Shown here one piece after another: positions 18,623 to 27,841 of a DNA stretch of 64,000 nucleotides. The stretch is from Cyanobacteria bacterium FACHB-502 (GTDB lineage Bacteria; Cyanobacteriota; Cyanobacteriia; Elainellales; Elainellaceae), in assembly GCA_014695325.1 (NCBI GenBank), contig JACJNZ010000039.1, positions 310,001 through 374,000 on the forward strand, written 5' to 3'. The position numbers were made by a program, and so were the translations under genes. How positions within the stretch are numbered: the first letter of the stretch is position 1; every line of letters starts with the position of its first letter. Below the pieces are notes generated by a model. That model saw only the letters and a list, made by a program, of their open reading frames with translations, was not told the DNA's origin and did no database searches.

Positions 18623-19378
18623 TTATCCGTCGCGTTCGACTTCCTCCGGCACCACCATTTGCTGAAGATCGGGCAGTTCTACCTGCTGTTCTACCAATTC
18701 TTTTTGAGTTTGGCGGAGATTGATCGGAAGGGCGATCGGCTGCTTCTTCTCGACCCAGCAGCTGGCGACAGGCAGCGTATCCTCCAGGTCTTCCAGCGGA
18801 CGCGGAATGACCATTACCGCATGAAGTTCACCAATTCGCTCCGCTTCGTGCATTCCGGCTTCGACTGCGACTGCCACATCTGCCGTCCGTCCGCGAACAA
18901 TCACGGTGCAGAGCCCGTCGCCAATTACCTCGTAGGAAGACAGCAGCACGTCTGCCGATTTCAGCATCGCGTCCGCCGCGCCCACCATTGCCGGAAAACC
19001 GCGTGTTTCCAATAAGCCGATCGCCAGATTGCTGAGCCGACTGGTTCCCTGCTCCGAAGCAAAGCGGGAAAGCTGACCGCTAATCGGCAGAATCATTTCC
19101 AGATTCGGCATTGGACGGGGAATAATTGCTTTTGCTACGAGCTCACCAAACTGCTCTGCGATATCGGCTCCCTGCTCAACCGCCAGCCGCACATCAGAGA
19201 TGCGTCCCCGCACAATCGCCGTGCAGTAGCCGCTCCCAATCTTTTCGTAGCCTACTAGCCGCACACCTGCGGACTTAAGCATCATATCAGCAGTGCCAAC
19301 GATCGCCGGAAAACTGCGGGTTGAAACCAGCCCCAAGGCACTCTCGCTGTACATGGACGATCCGGTTGAATAAGTCAT
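18623..19378 (-). CDS. ccmO: Carboxysome shell protein CcmO (tandem BMC domains)
   Basis: 251 residues from the ATG at 19378. An upstream in-frame extension is not expected in the family. Two Pfam BMC domains lie at ~11-95 ('ALGLVSTRSFPAIVGTADMM', then '[16 protein letters not shown]') and ~115-200 ('AIGLLETRGFPAMVGAADAM', then 'GDGLCTVIVRGRTADV'). A ~40-residue polar tail follows. CcmO forms pseudo-hexameric trimers in the beta-carboxysome shell and is needed for assembly in S. elongatus. It follows ccmN by 82 bp and precedes the oxoprolinase by 6 bp. Confidence 0.95.
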   Translation of the reverse strand: MTYSTGSSMYSESALGLVSTRSFPAIVGTADMMLKSAGVRLVGYEKIGSGYCTAIVRGRISDVRLAVEQGADIAEQFGELVAKAIIPRPMPNLEMILPISGQLSRFASEQGTSRLSNLAIGLLETRGFPAMVGAADAMLKSADVLLSSYEVIGDGLCTVIVRGRTADVAVAVEAGMHEAERIGELHAVMVIPRPLEDLEDTLPVASCWVEKKQPIALPINLRQTQKELVEQQVELPDLQQMVVPEEVERDG

Positions 19379-19460
19379 AGCAGTCTTGGGAGGCGGATGG
19401 TGAAACCTGAAATGCAATCTATCTCCACCCCAAGCATAGCTTGTCTTTCAGAGAGCGCAC

Positions 19461-20180
19461 CTATCCTGCTGGGGAGTCCGGCGAGTTTTCGGGTGGATTG
19501 GGGGGCGGCTCAAACAGTTGCCGATGAGGAAACATGGTGACCATGATACGCTCCAAATACGCCTGACCGTAAATCTGCGTCATTGCCTTCTTAGATGGAG
19601 GCACAGGCTGGATTGTAGAAGCGATAGGCGGATCGGATGAAGCGTTCGGAGGCGCAGGTGAGACAGCCCCGTTCGCTTTTGGAGAAGGCACAGGCGGCAC
19701 TGCACCATTCGTTCCAAAAAGCGTAGACTGCGAAAAATTAGGGGCAACTTGCGGGGTTGGGGGGCTGGCTGGGGGGCGAATGGGGGAATTTGCCTGAGGG
19801 CTAGATGAAGGAACCGCTGCCAGGTCAACCTGACGGCTCCCGTCCCCAATCAGAGAACCCGGAGGGACTGATTGATTCGCTTCGATCGAGCTATCAATGA
19901 TCGTACTCATCGAGCCGATACAGGCTTCTGCCCCGATCGTTCCCTGCCCCACCACTAGCACCCCGCTGCCCAGCGTTGCGCCTGATTCGATCGTCAGTTG
20001 TCCCTGATAAGCATGAAGAACTGAACCCGTGCCAATACAAGCTCCAGCAGCCACTACAAGCGCACAACCTGGATCGGCTTGCAGCAGCACATCAGGCGCG
20101 ATCGTCGCAGTCGGATGAATCACAACGTCACCACTGACGAACAAATGGGTGTCGTCAATGACAGGGCGAGGGCGAGGCAT
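19461..20180 (-). CDS. ccmN: Carboxysome assembly protein CcmN
   Basis: 239 residues. Residues ~1-125 are left-handed beta-helix hexapeptide repeats ('VVIHPTATIAPDVLL', 'ACIGTGSVLHAY', 'ATLGSGVLVVGQGTIG'). Residues ~126-198 are a Pro/Ser/Ala-rich linker. Residues ~199-220 are the encapsulation peptide, an amphipathic helix with 'YGQAYLERIMVTMFPHR'. Family knowledge: the N-terminal domain binds CcmM and the peptide binds the CcmK2 shell, so CcmN links the Rubisco core to the shell. The peptide looks intact. The end is Pro-rich ('PPPNPPENSPDSP'). Confidence 0.95.
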   Translation of the reverse strand: MPRPRPVIDDTHLFVSGDVVIHPTATIAPDVLLQADPGCALVVAAGACIGTGSVLHAYQGQLTIESGATLGSGVLVVGQGTIGAEACIGSMSTIIDSSIEANQSVPPGSLIGDGSRQVDLAAVPSSSPQANSPIRPPASPPTPQVAPNFSQSTLFGTNGAVPPVPSPKANGAVSPAPPNASSDPPIASTIQPVPPSKKAMTQIYGQAYLERIMVTMFPHRQLFEPPPNPPENSPDSPAG

Positions 20181-20225
20181 AGTTAGTTACCGTCATCCAG
20201 GTTCTATCGTGTCCTTATCAAGGCA

Positions 20226-21995
20226 CTATGGACGCTGAACGATGACCTCCGCAACGCGACGCTTCGACTTCATATCTACGCCAAATAACCGCACATACTC
20301 GCCTGCGTTTTCTGTCATACAGCCTTCGATTGCCGACAGCACATCCTGTTCACGGTTTGACTGAATCGGCGCACAGGTTTTCCAGGAACTGGTCTGGAAT
20401 CGACGGGTATCCGCGTGTTCTGCTGCAACCCGATATCCCTGCGCTAGCAGTTGTCTGACCTGATCCACCACTTCACGGCTCAATTTGCCGCTTCCCGATG
20501 CAGGCTGACTGGGTGCAGGCGTACTGTATCCGTTGTTGCTGACGGGAGCCTGGTAGTTGCTGGGTGCAGGCGCACTGGTTTTGCCGTTCCCGGTGTCGCC
20601 CGGACGCTGCACGATCATTTCAGAAATGCGCTGCTTTGACCGGGTATCAATGCCAAAGACCCGCACATACTCGCCGCTATGCTCAGCCAGGCAGCTTTCG
20701 AGGGCAGCGATCGCCTCAGACTCCCGTGATGCCTGAATAGGCACGCAGCTATACCAGGAGCTTGTTCGGAATCGGCGTGCATCGGCGTGCTCTGTGCCAA
20801 TCTTGAAGCCCTGTGCCACGAGCTGACGCACTTTCTCCACCACTTCAGCACTCAGATGACTACTTCCCGACGATCCGTAGCTGCCGTAGCTGCTAGAAGG
20901 AGCAGAGCCGTAGCTGGAAGAACTAGAGCCGTAGCTGCTAGAAGGAGCAGAGCCGTAGCTGGAAGAACTAGAGCTGTAGCTGCTAGAAGGCGAACTAACC
21001 GGAGCAGGCTTATCGCCCGGACGCTGCACGGTCATTTCAGAGACTCGCTGCTTCGTTTTAGTATCAATGCCAAAGACCCGCACATACTCGCCGCCATGCT
21101 CAGCAATGCAGCTTTCTAGCGCAGATAGCACATCCTGTTCGTGATTAGACTGAATTGGGGTACAGCTACTCCACGAGCTAGTTTGAAATCGACGCGCATC
21201 GGCATGTTCCATGCCAATCCGAAGACCTTGAGAGAGAAGCCGACGAACCTGCTCCACCACTGCCGGAGCTAAACGAGTATGTTGCATTTGATCCTGTGAA
21301 TCGCTAGAAGAACTGAATTCGCGTGAACGATCGCCGGGGTCACTGTGGGTATCACTGTGATAGACCCGCTCTAACTGCTGCCGCATCGGAGCAAAGTGAG
21401 TCCATGTGTTTGCACCGTGATGCCCCGATCGTTGGGCACGGTTCATGCCCATCAAATGAGCGGCAAACGCTAGGTCAGCCGTTTGGACATTGGGCAACCG
21501 ATCGGCTTGCTGCTGCTGAGTAATAATTGACCCTGAAGGCACAAACTTGCCGGGAGGAATTTCAACATCCTGAATCAGTGCGTGCATCATGACGACACAG
21601 CCTGCCCCAATTCGCGCATTGAAAAGTGTTGACCGAAAGCCGATGAAGCAGTTGTCACCCACATATACCGGACCATGAACAAGAGCCATGTGAGCGATCG
21701 AAGTATTCCTGCCAATCCAGACTGAATACTCCTGCCCATCGTCTCCGATAACTCGCCCCTGCTTCAGTCCATGAATAATCACGCCATCCTGAACATGGCT
21801 TCCCGCGCCGATGGAAAAAGGACTCCCTTCGTCAGCGCGAATAGAAGTCCCAGGAGCAATCAGCGCGTCTGCACCGATCGCCACATTTCCAATGACATTG
21901 GAAAAGGAATGGACAGAGGCAGTCTCGTCAATCCTGGGTTGTGCCAAACTCTCCGACCAAGGGGTAGGGAGAGGGGCAGAGCCACGGACTACCAT
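20226..21995 (-). CDS. ccmM: Carboxysome scaffold CcmM (gamma-CA domain plus three SSUL modules)
   Basis: 589 residues. Residues 1-~205 are a gamma-carbonic-anhydrase beta-helix with the three metal His at 75, 102 and 107. Three Rubisco-small-subunit-like modules follow at ~241-327, ~380-466 and ~503-589. Each has a Cys pair 18 apart (278/296, 417/435, 541/559) of the kind that forms a redox disulfide in S. elongatus SSUL1. Linkers are Ser/Tyr/Gly-rich, and the first contains a 45-bp minisatellite. The region aligned with T. elongatus Cys194/Cys200 has no cysteine (~188-203), so carbonic anhydrase activity is doubtful. CcmM clusters Rubisco and recruits CcmN. It is preceded by a 359-bp gap after ccmL. 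Confidence 0.97.
   Translation of the reverse strand: MVVRGSAPLPTPWSESLAQPRIDETASVHSFSNVIGNVAIGADALIAPGTSIRADEGSPFSIGAGSHVQDGVIIHGLKQGRVIGDDGQEYSVWIGRNTSIAHMALVHGPVYVGDNCFIGFRSTLFNARIGAGCVVMMHALIQDVEIPPGKFVPSGSIITQQQQADRLPNVQTADLAFAAHLMGMNRAQRSGHHGANTWTHFAPMRQQLERVYHSDTHSDPGDRSREFSSSSDSQDQMQHTRLAPAVVEQVRRLLSQGLRIGMEHADARRFQTSSWSSCTPIQSNHEQDVLSALESCIAEHGGEYVRVFGIDTKTKQRVSEMTVQRPGDKPAPVSSPSSSYSSSSSSYGSAPSSSYGSSSSSYGSAPSSSYGSYGSSGSSHLSAEVVEKVRQLVAQGFKIGTEHADARRFRTSSWYSCVPIQASRESEAIAALESCLAEHSGEYVRVFGIDTRSKQRISEMIVQRPGDTGNGKTSAPAPSNYQAPVSNNGYSTPAPSQPASGSGKLSREVVDQVRQLLAQGYRVAAEHADTRRFQTSSWKTCAPIQSNREQDVLSAIEGCMTENAGEYVRLFGVDMKSKRRVAEVIVQRP
20887..20991 (-). repeat. 45-bp minisatellite in the CcmM linker
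   Basis: Two nearly identical 45-bp units (20887-20931 and 20932-20976) and a partial third (to 20991) encode 15-residue Ser/Tyr/Gly/Ala-Pro repeats between SSUL1 and SSUL2. The unit length keeps the frame, so copy-number change would alter linker length without a frameshift. Confidence 0.85.
21285..21296 (-). promoter_or_regulatory. Possible internal translation start for short CcmM
   Basis: An in-frame ATG (21287, codon 237) is preceded by CAGGA with 4 bases between AGGA and the ATG. It stands directly before the first SSUL module. Initiation here would give a 353-residue, three-SSUL protein equivalent to CcmM35, which S. elongatus makes by internal initiation. The site is seen; its use is inferred. 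Confidence 0.55.
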
Positions 21996-22354
21996 AAATT
22001 AAATTTCTCCCATCTGAAACAACAGCGAAAGCCGTTGCCAGAGAATTAAAAACAGCGTTGTGTAAGACAAGATTCAGTCAGCAAAACAAGCCTGAATAGC
22101 TGCTTTAAACTATTGGTTCAGAGAATCGAGGAGACTTAGGATTCAACGTGCTGTAGCTTCTGTAAAGCAGTTACCCTTGCCTGTCCGGCTCAACAAAAGA
22201 TCTATTTCACAAACCAGACAGGTAGGATGCTTTGCTTACTACCAATTGAATCCACACTTCCAAGAATCACTTAAGACAAAGGCTTGAGCTATCGATCGGA
22301 AAGCCACCTTAAACCAGAGACACATTTTTACAGACGGCTCTGATTTAAGGCAAC
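21996..22354. other. 359-bp spacer between ccmL and ccmM
   Basis: No gene is visible on either strand. The spacer is unusually long for a co-directional operon whose other gaps are 6-119 bp. It carries a good ribosome binding site for ccmM (GGGAGA ~10 bases before the ATG) and several TTGT/TACA stretches on the minus strand, but no convincing promoter pair. An extra promoter or an RNA processing site for ccmMN would fit. Confidence 0.4.
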
Positions 22355-22657
22355 TTATCGATCTTGGTCTCGCTTGCTGTAGAGGCGCAAATTATCGACG
22401 CTCACCGTGTCAATAATGCCGATAACCAGCGCATCTAGGGGACGCGATTCGCCCCGCTCGGTTTGTCGGGCTGCACTACCGCGACTCACAAGCACCCACT
22501 CATCATTTCCTGCCCCAACGCTGTCAGCAGCCACTTCATACTCTGGCAAAAGCTGCCCTTCCTTGTCGATAAACTGCACGAGCAGAAATTTCACACCAGT
22601 CAGGCTTTGCTCTTTTTGGGTGCTAACCACCGTACCGCAGACTTTAGCAATTTGCAT
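22355..22657 (-). CDS. ccmL: Carboxysome vertex protein CcmL
   Basis: 100 residues, one EutN/CcmL domain: 'MQIAKVCGTVVSTQKEQSL', 'KFLLVQFIDKEG', 'VAADSVGAGNDEWVLVSRGS' and 'IDTVSVDN'. CcmL forms pentamers that close the twelve vertices of the shell. It lies 21 bp after ccmK1. Length and motifs are normal. Confidence 0.97.
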   Translation of the reverse strand: MQIAKVCGTVVSTQKEQSLTGVKFLLVQFIDKEGQLLPEYEVAADSVGAGNDEWVLVSRGSAARQTERGESRPLDALVIGIIDTVSVDNLRLYSKRDQDR

Positions 22658-22678
22658 TCGGTATCAGGAACGAATCGC

Positions 22679-23020
22679 TTAGGAACGGCTGATAGGACGG
22701 ATACCGCTCACGCTTTCGCGGAATGCTTCGACTGCTTCGGTATAGCGAATCGGCAGTACGTACTCCAGGTTTTCGTGGGGACGAGCAATGATGTGAGTAG
22801 AGAGAACCTGCCCGCCGTTCACCCGCTTCACGTTCTCAATTCCGGCAGAGACCGAAGCTTGAACCTCGGAGACATCACCCCGAACGATTACTGTGACGCG
22901 ACCGCTGCCAATTTTTTCATAACCCACCAGCGTGACGCGAGCTGCTTTCACCATTGCGTCTGCTGCTTCGACAACCGCCGGAAAACCGAGGGTTTCTACC
23001 ATTCCTACTGCAATAGCCAT
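22679..23020 (-). CDS. ccmK1: Carboxysome shell protein CcmK1
   Basis: 113 residues, one BMC domain: '[20 protein letters not shown]', '[20 protein letters not shown]', and a C-terminal extension ending '[11 protein letters not shown]'. The extension makes it longer than the preceding paralogue, which is the usual difference between CcmK1 and CcmK2. It forms hexamers that tile the shell facets and conduct bicarbonate through a central pore (KIGSG loop). The two copies differ mainly near the C-terminus. Confidence 0.93.
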   Translation of the reverse strand: MAIAVGMVETLGFPAVVEAADAMVKAARVTLVGYEKIGSGRVTVIVRGDVSEVQASVSAGIENVKRVNGGQVLSTHIIARPHENLEYVLPIRYTEAVEAFRESVSGIRPISRS

Positions 23021-23139
23021 GAGTCTTTCTCCCTTCCAGTTAATGAGTCTTCGTAACCTTGTTAAACACGATCGTGACCGAGATCAGCCGTCGATCGAAC
23101 CTAGCAAATCAAACTCAGCAAATCAGGCTGAACGAACTG

Positions 23140-23448
23140 CTAGGAGCGGAACTGCTCTACCGCCTCGGTATAGCGAATGGGCAAAACATATTCCAGATTT
23201 TCGTGAGGACGAGCAATGATGTGGGTGGAAACAACTTGTCCGCCGTTCACCCGGTTGACACTCTCAATCCCAGCTGCAAGCGATGCTTGAACTTCTGAGA
23301 CATCGCCTCGCACAATCACTGTGACAAGACCACTGCCAATCTTTTCATAGCCTACTAGGGTTACCCGCGCCGCTTTCACCATAGCGTCTGCCGCTTCTAC
23401 GACCGCAGGAAAGCCCTTCGTCTCAATCATTCCAACCGCAATCGGCAT
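23140..23448 (-). CDS. ccmK2: Carboxysome shell protein CcmK2
   Basis: 102 residues from the ATG at 23448, giving '[20 protein letters not shown]'. GGGAGA lies 8 bases upstream. It is a single BMC domain with the pore loop 'KIGSG' and ends shortly after '[12 protein letters not shown]'. CcmK2 is the main hexameric shell protein and the docking site of the CcmN peptide. As the first gene of the operon it faces the 777-bp divergent region shared with ndhF. A 119-bp gap to ccmK1 carries AGCAAATCA twice at 14-bp spacing. Confidence 0.95.
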   Translation of the reverse strand: MPIAVGMIETKGFPAVVEAADAMVKAARVTLVGYEKIGSGLVTVIVRGDVSEVQASLAAGIESVNRVNGGQVVSTHIIARPHENLEYVLPIRYTEAVEQFRS

Positions 23449-24225
23449 TCTTGGTCTCCCGTACAGCAAAACGAGAATGGCACTAACTATTTCTAAAAAC
23501 TGCCTCTGAAAATTTTCACGGGATGACCGATTGTTAAATTTTCAGGAAACACCTTAGAATTCCCAGAATTAAGAATACAGGTGATGGACAACCTTACGCA
23601 ATATAAACTGAGATGATTATTTTTATACTAAACATAACTTGTTTTTATAGCGTATCTTGGCTTCGATCGCGGGCTCACCCTTTCAGTAATCGTTCTCCAG
23701 TGAATAACGCAAACCCACCTGATTTCGCTTAAGAAATTGATGGAACCGGAAAATTGTATTGAAGCAGGCTGATAAAGCGATCGATTTGAAGACGGTTGAT
23801 TGATGTTTTTTAGCCCTAACCTGTAGAAAAAATTATACCATTGATAAGAAAAAACTTATGAACTTATTCGATTCCTCTGGCTCCTAGGACTGATGCGGTG
23901 GAAGGCAGGGTATATCAATTTATTAAGATGTGCTGCGCCTGGGGATCACGCTATAAGATGCTAGTATTCCCCTAATAAATAATGAATTGATTAGAATCGC
24001 TCATCTCTGTTAGTTGCGAAGCATTTTTTGCACGATTGAGATGACTTTAGAGTAGAAAGCTTCAGCAATGCCTGACTGAGAACAACGGTGAAAGCTCTAT
24101 GCTAGATTAGATAACCCTTAATTTTTGCTAAATTATTCTGCTATTCAAAAATTATTGTCTTGATTTTGGTTTGGCAGGGAGTTTGGTTGCAGCATTTATT
24201 TCATCTCAATAAGGAAAGATCAGTA
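23449..24225. promoter_or_regulatory. Divergent control region of the ccm and NDH-1 CO2-uptake operons
   Basis: 777 bp, AT-rich, with no credible gene. It must contain the promoters of both ccmK2 (leftward) and ndhF (rightward). ATTGAT occurs several times (for example near 23737, 23800 and 23840), as do TATA-like stretches such as the minus-strand TATAAA-like run near 23623-23640. I could not find a full LysR-type CcmR/NdhR or CmpR site with correct spacing. AAGGAAAG at 24211-24218 is the ribosome binding site of ndhF. Confidence 0.6.
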
Positions 24226-26073
24226 ATGAATCAGCTTCTCGTTCAGACGAGCTGGTGGGTTCCCCTGTACGGTTTGATTGGCGCAATTCTGACGCTGCCC
24301 TGGTCGATCGGGCTAGTTCGCCGCACTGGACCAAGACCAGCCGCCTACTTTAATATCCTGATGACTGTTCTGGCTCTGGTTCACAGTGCCCTGATGCTAA
24401 AGGCAGTTTGGGATCAAGAACCCGTTCGATCGCTGATTCCCTGGCTGAGTGTTCCTGACTTAGATATCTGGCTAACCCTGGAGACCTCTCGCACAAGCGT
24501 TGCGGCTGCGCTGTTTATCACTGGCTTAAGTTTGTTGGCACAGATTTTCGCGCTGGGCTATCTGGAAAAAGACTGGGCACTGGCAAGATTCTATGCGCTG
24601 ATGGGTTTCTTTGAGGCGGCAATGAGCGGCATCGCCCTAAGCGATTCCCTGTTTCTAAGCTATGCCCTGCTGGAAATGTTGACCCTTTCTACCTACTTGT
24701 TAGTGGGCTTTTGGTATGCTCAGCCCCTGGTGGTAACGGCTGCCCGTGATGCTTTCTTGACTAAACGAGTTGGAGACTTGCTCTTGTTGATGGGTGTGGT
24801 CACCTTATCCACGCTGGCTGGCAGCATGGACTTCACCCATCTTGCGCTGTGGGCAGAAAACGTTCAGCTTCCCTCGGTGGTTGCAACGCTGCTGGGACTG
24901 TCGCTCTTAGCAGGTCCAACAGGGAAGTGTGCCCAGTTTCCGCTGAACCTATGGCTAGATGAAGCGATGGAGGGTCCAAATCCGGCTTCGATTCTGCGAA
25001 ATTCTGTGGTTGTTGCCTGCGGAGCCTATGTGCTGATCAAGCTTCAGCCTGTGCTGGCACTCTCGCCCGTGACGCTGACAACAATTATGGTGCTGGGGTC
25101 GCTAACGGCGATCGGAGCTTCGCTAGTGTCGATCGCTCAAATTGATATCAAGCGAACCTTGTCTCACTCGACCAGTGCCTATCTGGGGCTAGTATTTTTG
25201 GCGGTGGGAACTCAGCAAGATGATCTGGCACTGATGTTTTTGTTTGCCCATGGTGTTGCTAAGGCACTGCTGTTTATGAGTGTCGGGTCAATTATTTTGA
25301 CGACTAGCACCCAGGACCTTACCGAGATGGGCGGACTTGCAAAGCGAATGCCTGCTACAACGTTTGCCTATGTCGTGGGTGGGCTGGCTTCGGTGGCACT
25401 GCTGCCGCTTGGCGGCTTCTGGGCAATGGTGCAGTGGATGGAGGGCGTTTGGGCGGTTTCTCCCTGGCTGGTTGCAGTGCTGCTGCTGGTCAATGGACTC
25501 ACGGCATTTAACTTGGTACGAGTCTTTGGCTTGGTCTTTTGGGGTCACCCGCAGCCAAAAACGCGCCGCGCGCCGGAAGTACCCTGGCTAATGGCGGTGC
25601 CGATGGTGACGCTCTCGATTTTTGCGCTGCTGCTGCCTTTGCTACTGAAACAGTGGCAGCTTTTGCCCGCGCTAAGCGAAGTCAATCTGAGTCTACTCGC
25701 CAGTTTGCTCGCTTCGGGCATAGGTGGAGCAGCCCTTGCAGGCATCATTTACCTTAACCCAGCAGTACGAAAGCCAACTCCGCTTGTGGGGTCTGTGCTA
25801 CGCGATGTACTGGCGTATGACTTTTTTATTGATCGCCTCTACAAGCTCAGTGTGGTGTTTGGAGTGGTGCAGGGTTCGCGCTTGACTGCTTGGTTCGATC
25901 GCTATGTGGTGGATGGGCTGGTGAACTTTGTTGGAGTGGCTTCAATCTTTAGCGGAGAAAGCCTGAAATATACGATTTCCGGGCAGTCGCGCAGCTATCT
26001 GCTGAATTTGTTTGTGGGGCTACTGCTGGCTCTAAGCCTAACCGGATGGCTGATCTGGAGTCCGCTGTTTTAG
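24226..26073 (+). CDS. ndhF4: NDH-1 subunit NdhF of a CO2-uptake complex (NdhF4 type)
   Basis: 615 residues from the ATG at 24226, chosen for AAGGAAAG upstream. About 15 membrane segments. The antiporter-like core includes 'LLAGPTGKCAQFPLNLWLDEAMEGPNPAS' (split by a turn), 'HSTSAYLGLVFLAVG' and 'FAHGVAKALLFMSVGSI'. Proton-path Glu and Lys residues are retained. NdhF3/F4 replace NdhF1 in the NDH-1MS complexes that couple electron flow to CO2 hydration in thylakoids. I prefer F4 because the third gene of the operon is CupB-like, not CupA, and no cupS follows. It forms an operon with ndhD (74-bp gap). Confidence 0.85.
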   Translation: MNQLLVQTSWWVPLYGLIGAILTLPWSIGLVRRTGPRPAAYFNILMTVLALVHSALMLKAVWDQEPVRSLIPWLSVPDLDIWLTLETSRTSVAAALFITGLSLLAQIFALGYLEKDWALARFYALMGFFEAAMSGIALSDSLFLSYALLEMLTLSTYLLVGFWYAQPLVVTAARDAFLTKRVGDLLLLMGVVTLSTLAGSMDFTHLALWAENVQLPSVVATLLGLSLLAGPTGKCAQFPLNLWLDEAMEGPNPASILRNSVVVACGAYVLIKLQPVLALSPVTLTTIMVLGSLTAIGASLVSIAQIDIKRTLSHSTSAYLGLVFLAVGTQQDDLALMFLFAHGVAKALLFMSVGSIILTTSTQDLTEMGGLAKRMPATTFAYVVGGLASVALLPLGGFWAMVQWMEGVWAVSPWLVAVLLLVNGLTAFNLVRVFGLVFWGHPQPKTRRAPEVPWLMAVPMVTLSIFALLLPLLLKQWQLLPALSEVNLSLLASLLASGIGGAALAGIIYLNPAVRKPTPLVGSVLRDVLAYDFFIDRLYKLSVVFGVVQGSRLTAWFDRYVVDGLVNFVGVASIFSGESLKYTISGQSRSYLLNLFVGLLLALSLTGWLIWSPLF

Positions 26074-26147
26074 TGACTGTTTTCGCTAATTGAGCGGTTC
26101 TCGCCTTATTTTTCGATCGTCTGCTGTTCATCCTGCAATTCCTTGCG

Positions 26148-27764
26148 ATGCTGAGTCTTTTTATTTGGGTTCCGTTTCTTGGGGTTCTGCTGATTAGTGT
26201 GCTGCCGCCGTCTCAAGTGAACCGATCGCGGCAGATTGCCCTTGCGCTTTGTAGTTTGGTTGTAGTCTGGTCGCTTGTTGTCGCTAGCCAATTTAGCCTC
26301 GGCGACGCGGCACTGCAATTTCAGGAATCGTTGCCCTGGATTAAGAATTTGGGCTTGAGCTATCAGCTTGGGGTGGATGGACTGTCGCTGCCGCTGCTGG
26401 TGATGAATGGGGTGCTAACCTGGGTTGCGCTCTATAGCGGTGATGCTCAAATCCACCGTCCGAAGCTGTTTTACAGCCTAATCCTGCTGCTGAACGGAGC
26501 TGTTGCTGGGGCTTTTCTCTCGCAAAATCTGCTGCTGTTTTTCCTGTTCTATGAATTTGAGCTGATTCCGCTCTATTTGATTATTGCGATTTGGGGTGGG
26601 GCAAAGCGCGGCTATGCGGCAACCAAGTTTCTGATTTACACGGCAATTTCGGGCGTGGTGATTTTGGCAGCCTTCTTTGGCTTGTCGCTCCTGAGCGGCT
26701 CGGGCAGCTTTGACTATGGAATTGTACGCGATCACGATTTGTCTACAACACCTCAGATTGCTTTGCTGGTCACGCTGCTGATTGGCTTTGGCATCAAAAT
26801 TCCGATTGTTCCCCTGCATACCTGGCTGCCCGACGCGCACGTTGAAGCTCCGACTCCGGCATCGGTGCTGCTGGCTGGGGTTTTGCTGAAGCTGGGTACT
26901 TACGGAATGCTGCGGTTTGGACTGGGGCTATTTCCCGATGCCTGGGAAGTCCTGTCGCCATGGATTGCAGGTGTTGCAGTGGTGAGCGTTCTGTACGGTT
27001 CATTTGCGGCGATCGCTCAAACCGACATGAAGAAAATCGTGGCCTATAGCTCGGTAGGGCACATGGGCTATGTAATTCTGGCGGCAGCGGCGGCGACCCC
27101 GCTGAGTTTGATTGGAGCGATCGCCCAGATGGTGAGCCACGGTTTAATCTCTGCGCTGCTGTTTTTGCTAGTGGGTGTGGTGTATACCAAAACTGGAACC
27201 CGCGATATTAACGTGCTGCGTGGATTGCTCAACCCCGAGCGAGGGCTGCCGCTGGTTGGGAGCTTGATGGTGGTCGGCGCAATGGCAAGCGCAGGAATTC
27301 CCGGTATGGTGGGCTTTATTGCCGAATTTATTGTGTATCGCGGCAGTCTGCCTGTGTTTCCGGTGCAAACGCTGCTCTGCATGGTGGGAACCGCACTGAC
27401 TGCGGTTTACTTTCTAATTTTGATCAACAAAGTCTTCTTTGGTCGATTGCCAGAGACGCTAGCGAACCTACCGCGTGTCCGCTGGCACGATCGCATTCCT
27501 TCAGTAATTGTCGCGGTTCTGGTGATTTTGCTGGGGCTTCAGCCTGGCTGGATAACTCGCTGGAGCGTGTCGATTTCCAAGACTCTAGGAATTGACAGTC
27601 CGAGCCGCACGGCAATGAGCTGGTCAATACCGAGCGCACCTACCGCAGATCCCCCGGTTGCTTCCCAGTTTTCCGCAGAAGCGATCGAAGATTTTACTCC
27701 GGCTCCTGCTGTGCCTGCAATTGACGCTGCCTCTGTCTCTGGCAGGATGCCCTCCATGAGCTAA
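26148..27764 (+). CDS. ndhD4: NDH-1 subunit NdhD of a CO2-uptake complex (NdhD4 type)
   Basis: 538 residues with ~14 membrane helices. Antiporter-type motifs are 'LSYQLGVDGLSLPLLVMNG', 'FFLFYEFELIPLYLIIAIWG' with the essential Glu, 'IKIPIVPLHTWLPDAHVEAP' and 'AQTDMKKIVAYSSVGHMGYV'. The ~60-residue tail after the last helix is polar and Pro/Ala-rich, so it is probably stromal-side or disordered. It partners NdhF and CupB in the membrane arm. F4/D4 rather than F3/D3 is inferred from the operon partner. Confidence 0.85.
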   Translation: MLSLFIWVPFLGVLLISVLPPSQVNRSRQIALALCSLVVVWSLVVASQFSLGDAALQFQESLPWIKNLGLSYQLGVDGLSLPLLVMNGVLTWVALYSGDAQIHRPKLFYSLILLLNGAVAGAFLSQNLLLFFLFYEFELIPLYLIIAIWGGAKRGYAATKFLIYTAISGVVILAAFFGLSLLSGSGSFDYGIVRDHDLSTTPQIALLVTLLIGFGIKIPIVPLHTWLPDAHVEAPTPASVLLAGVLLKLGTYGMLRFGLGLFPDAWEVLSPWIAGVAVVSVLYGSFAAIAQTDMKKIVAYSSVGHMGYVILAAAAATPLSLIGAIAQMVSHGLISALLFLLVGVVYTKTGTRDINVLRGLLNPERGLPLVGSLMVVGAMASAGIPGMVGFIAEFIVYRGSLPVFPVQTLLCMVGTALTAVYFLILINKVFFGRLPETLANLPRVRWHDRIPSVIVAVLVILLGLQPGWITRWSVSISKTLGIDSPSRTAMSWSIPSAPTADPPVASQFSAEAIEDFTPAPAVPAIDAASVSGRMPSMS

Positions 27765-27841
27765 TTCGCCCATAGTCCCTTTATTCCTCAAGGTTACGTT
27801 TTCAATTTCCTCGTTTCCTTCACTCCTGAAACAATTCGCAC

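Noticed and set aside
20887-20991. CRISPR-like repeat array
   Set aside because: The units are contiguous, in frame and coding, with no unique spacers; it is a minisatellite in ccmM.
23449-24225. A complete CcmR/NdhR or CmpR operator
   Set aside because: ATTGAT half-sites are present, but I found no correctly spaced inverted pair.
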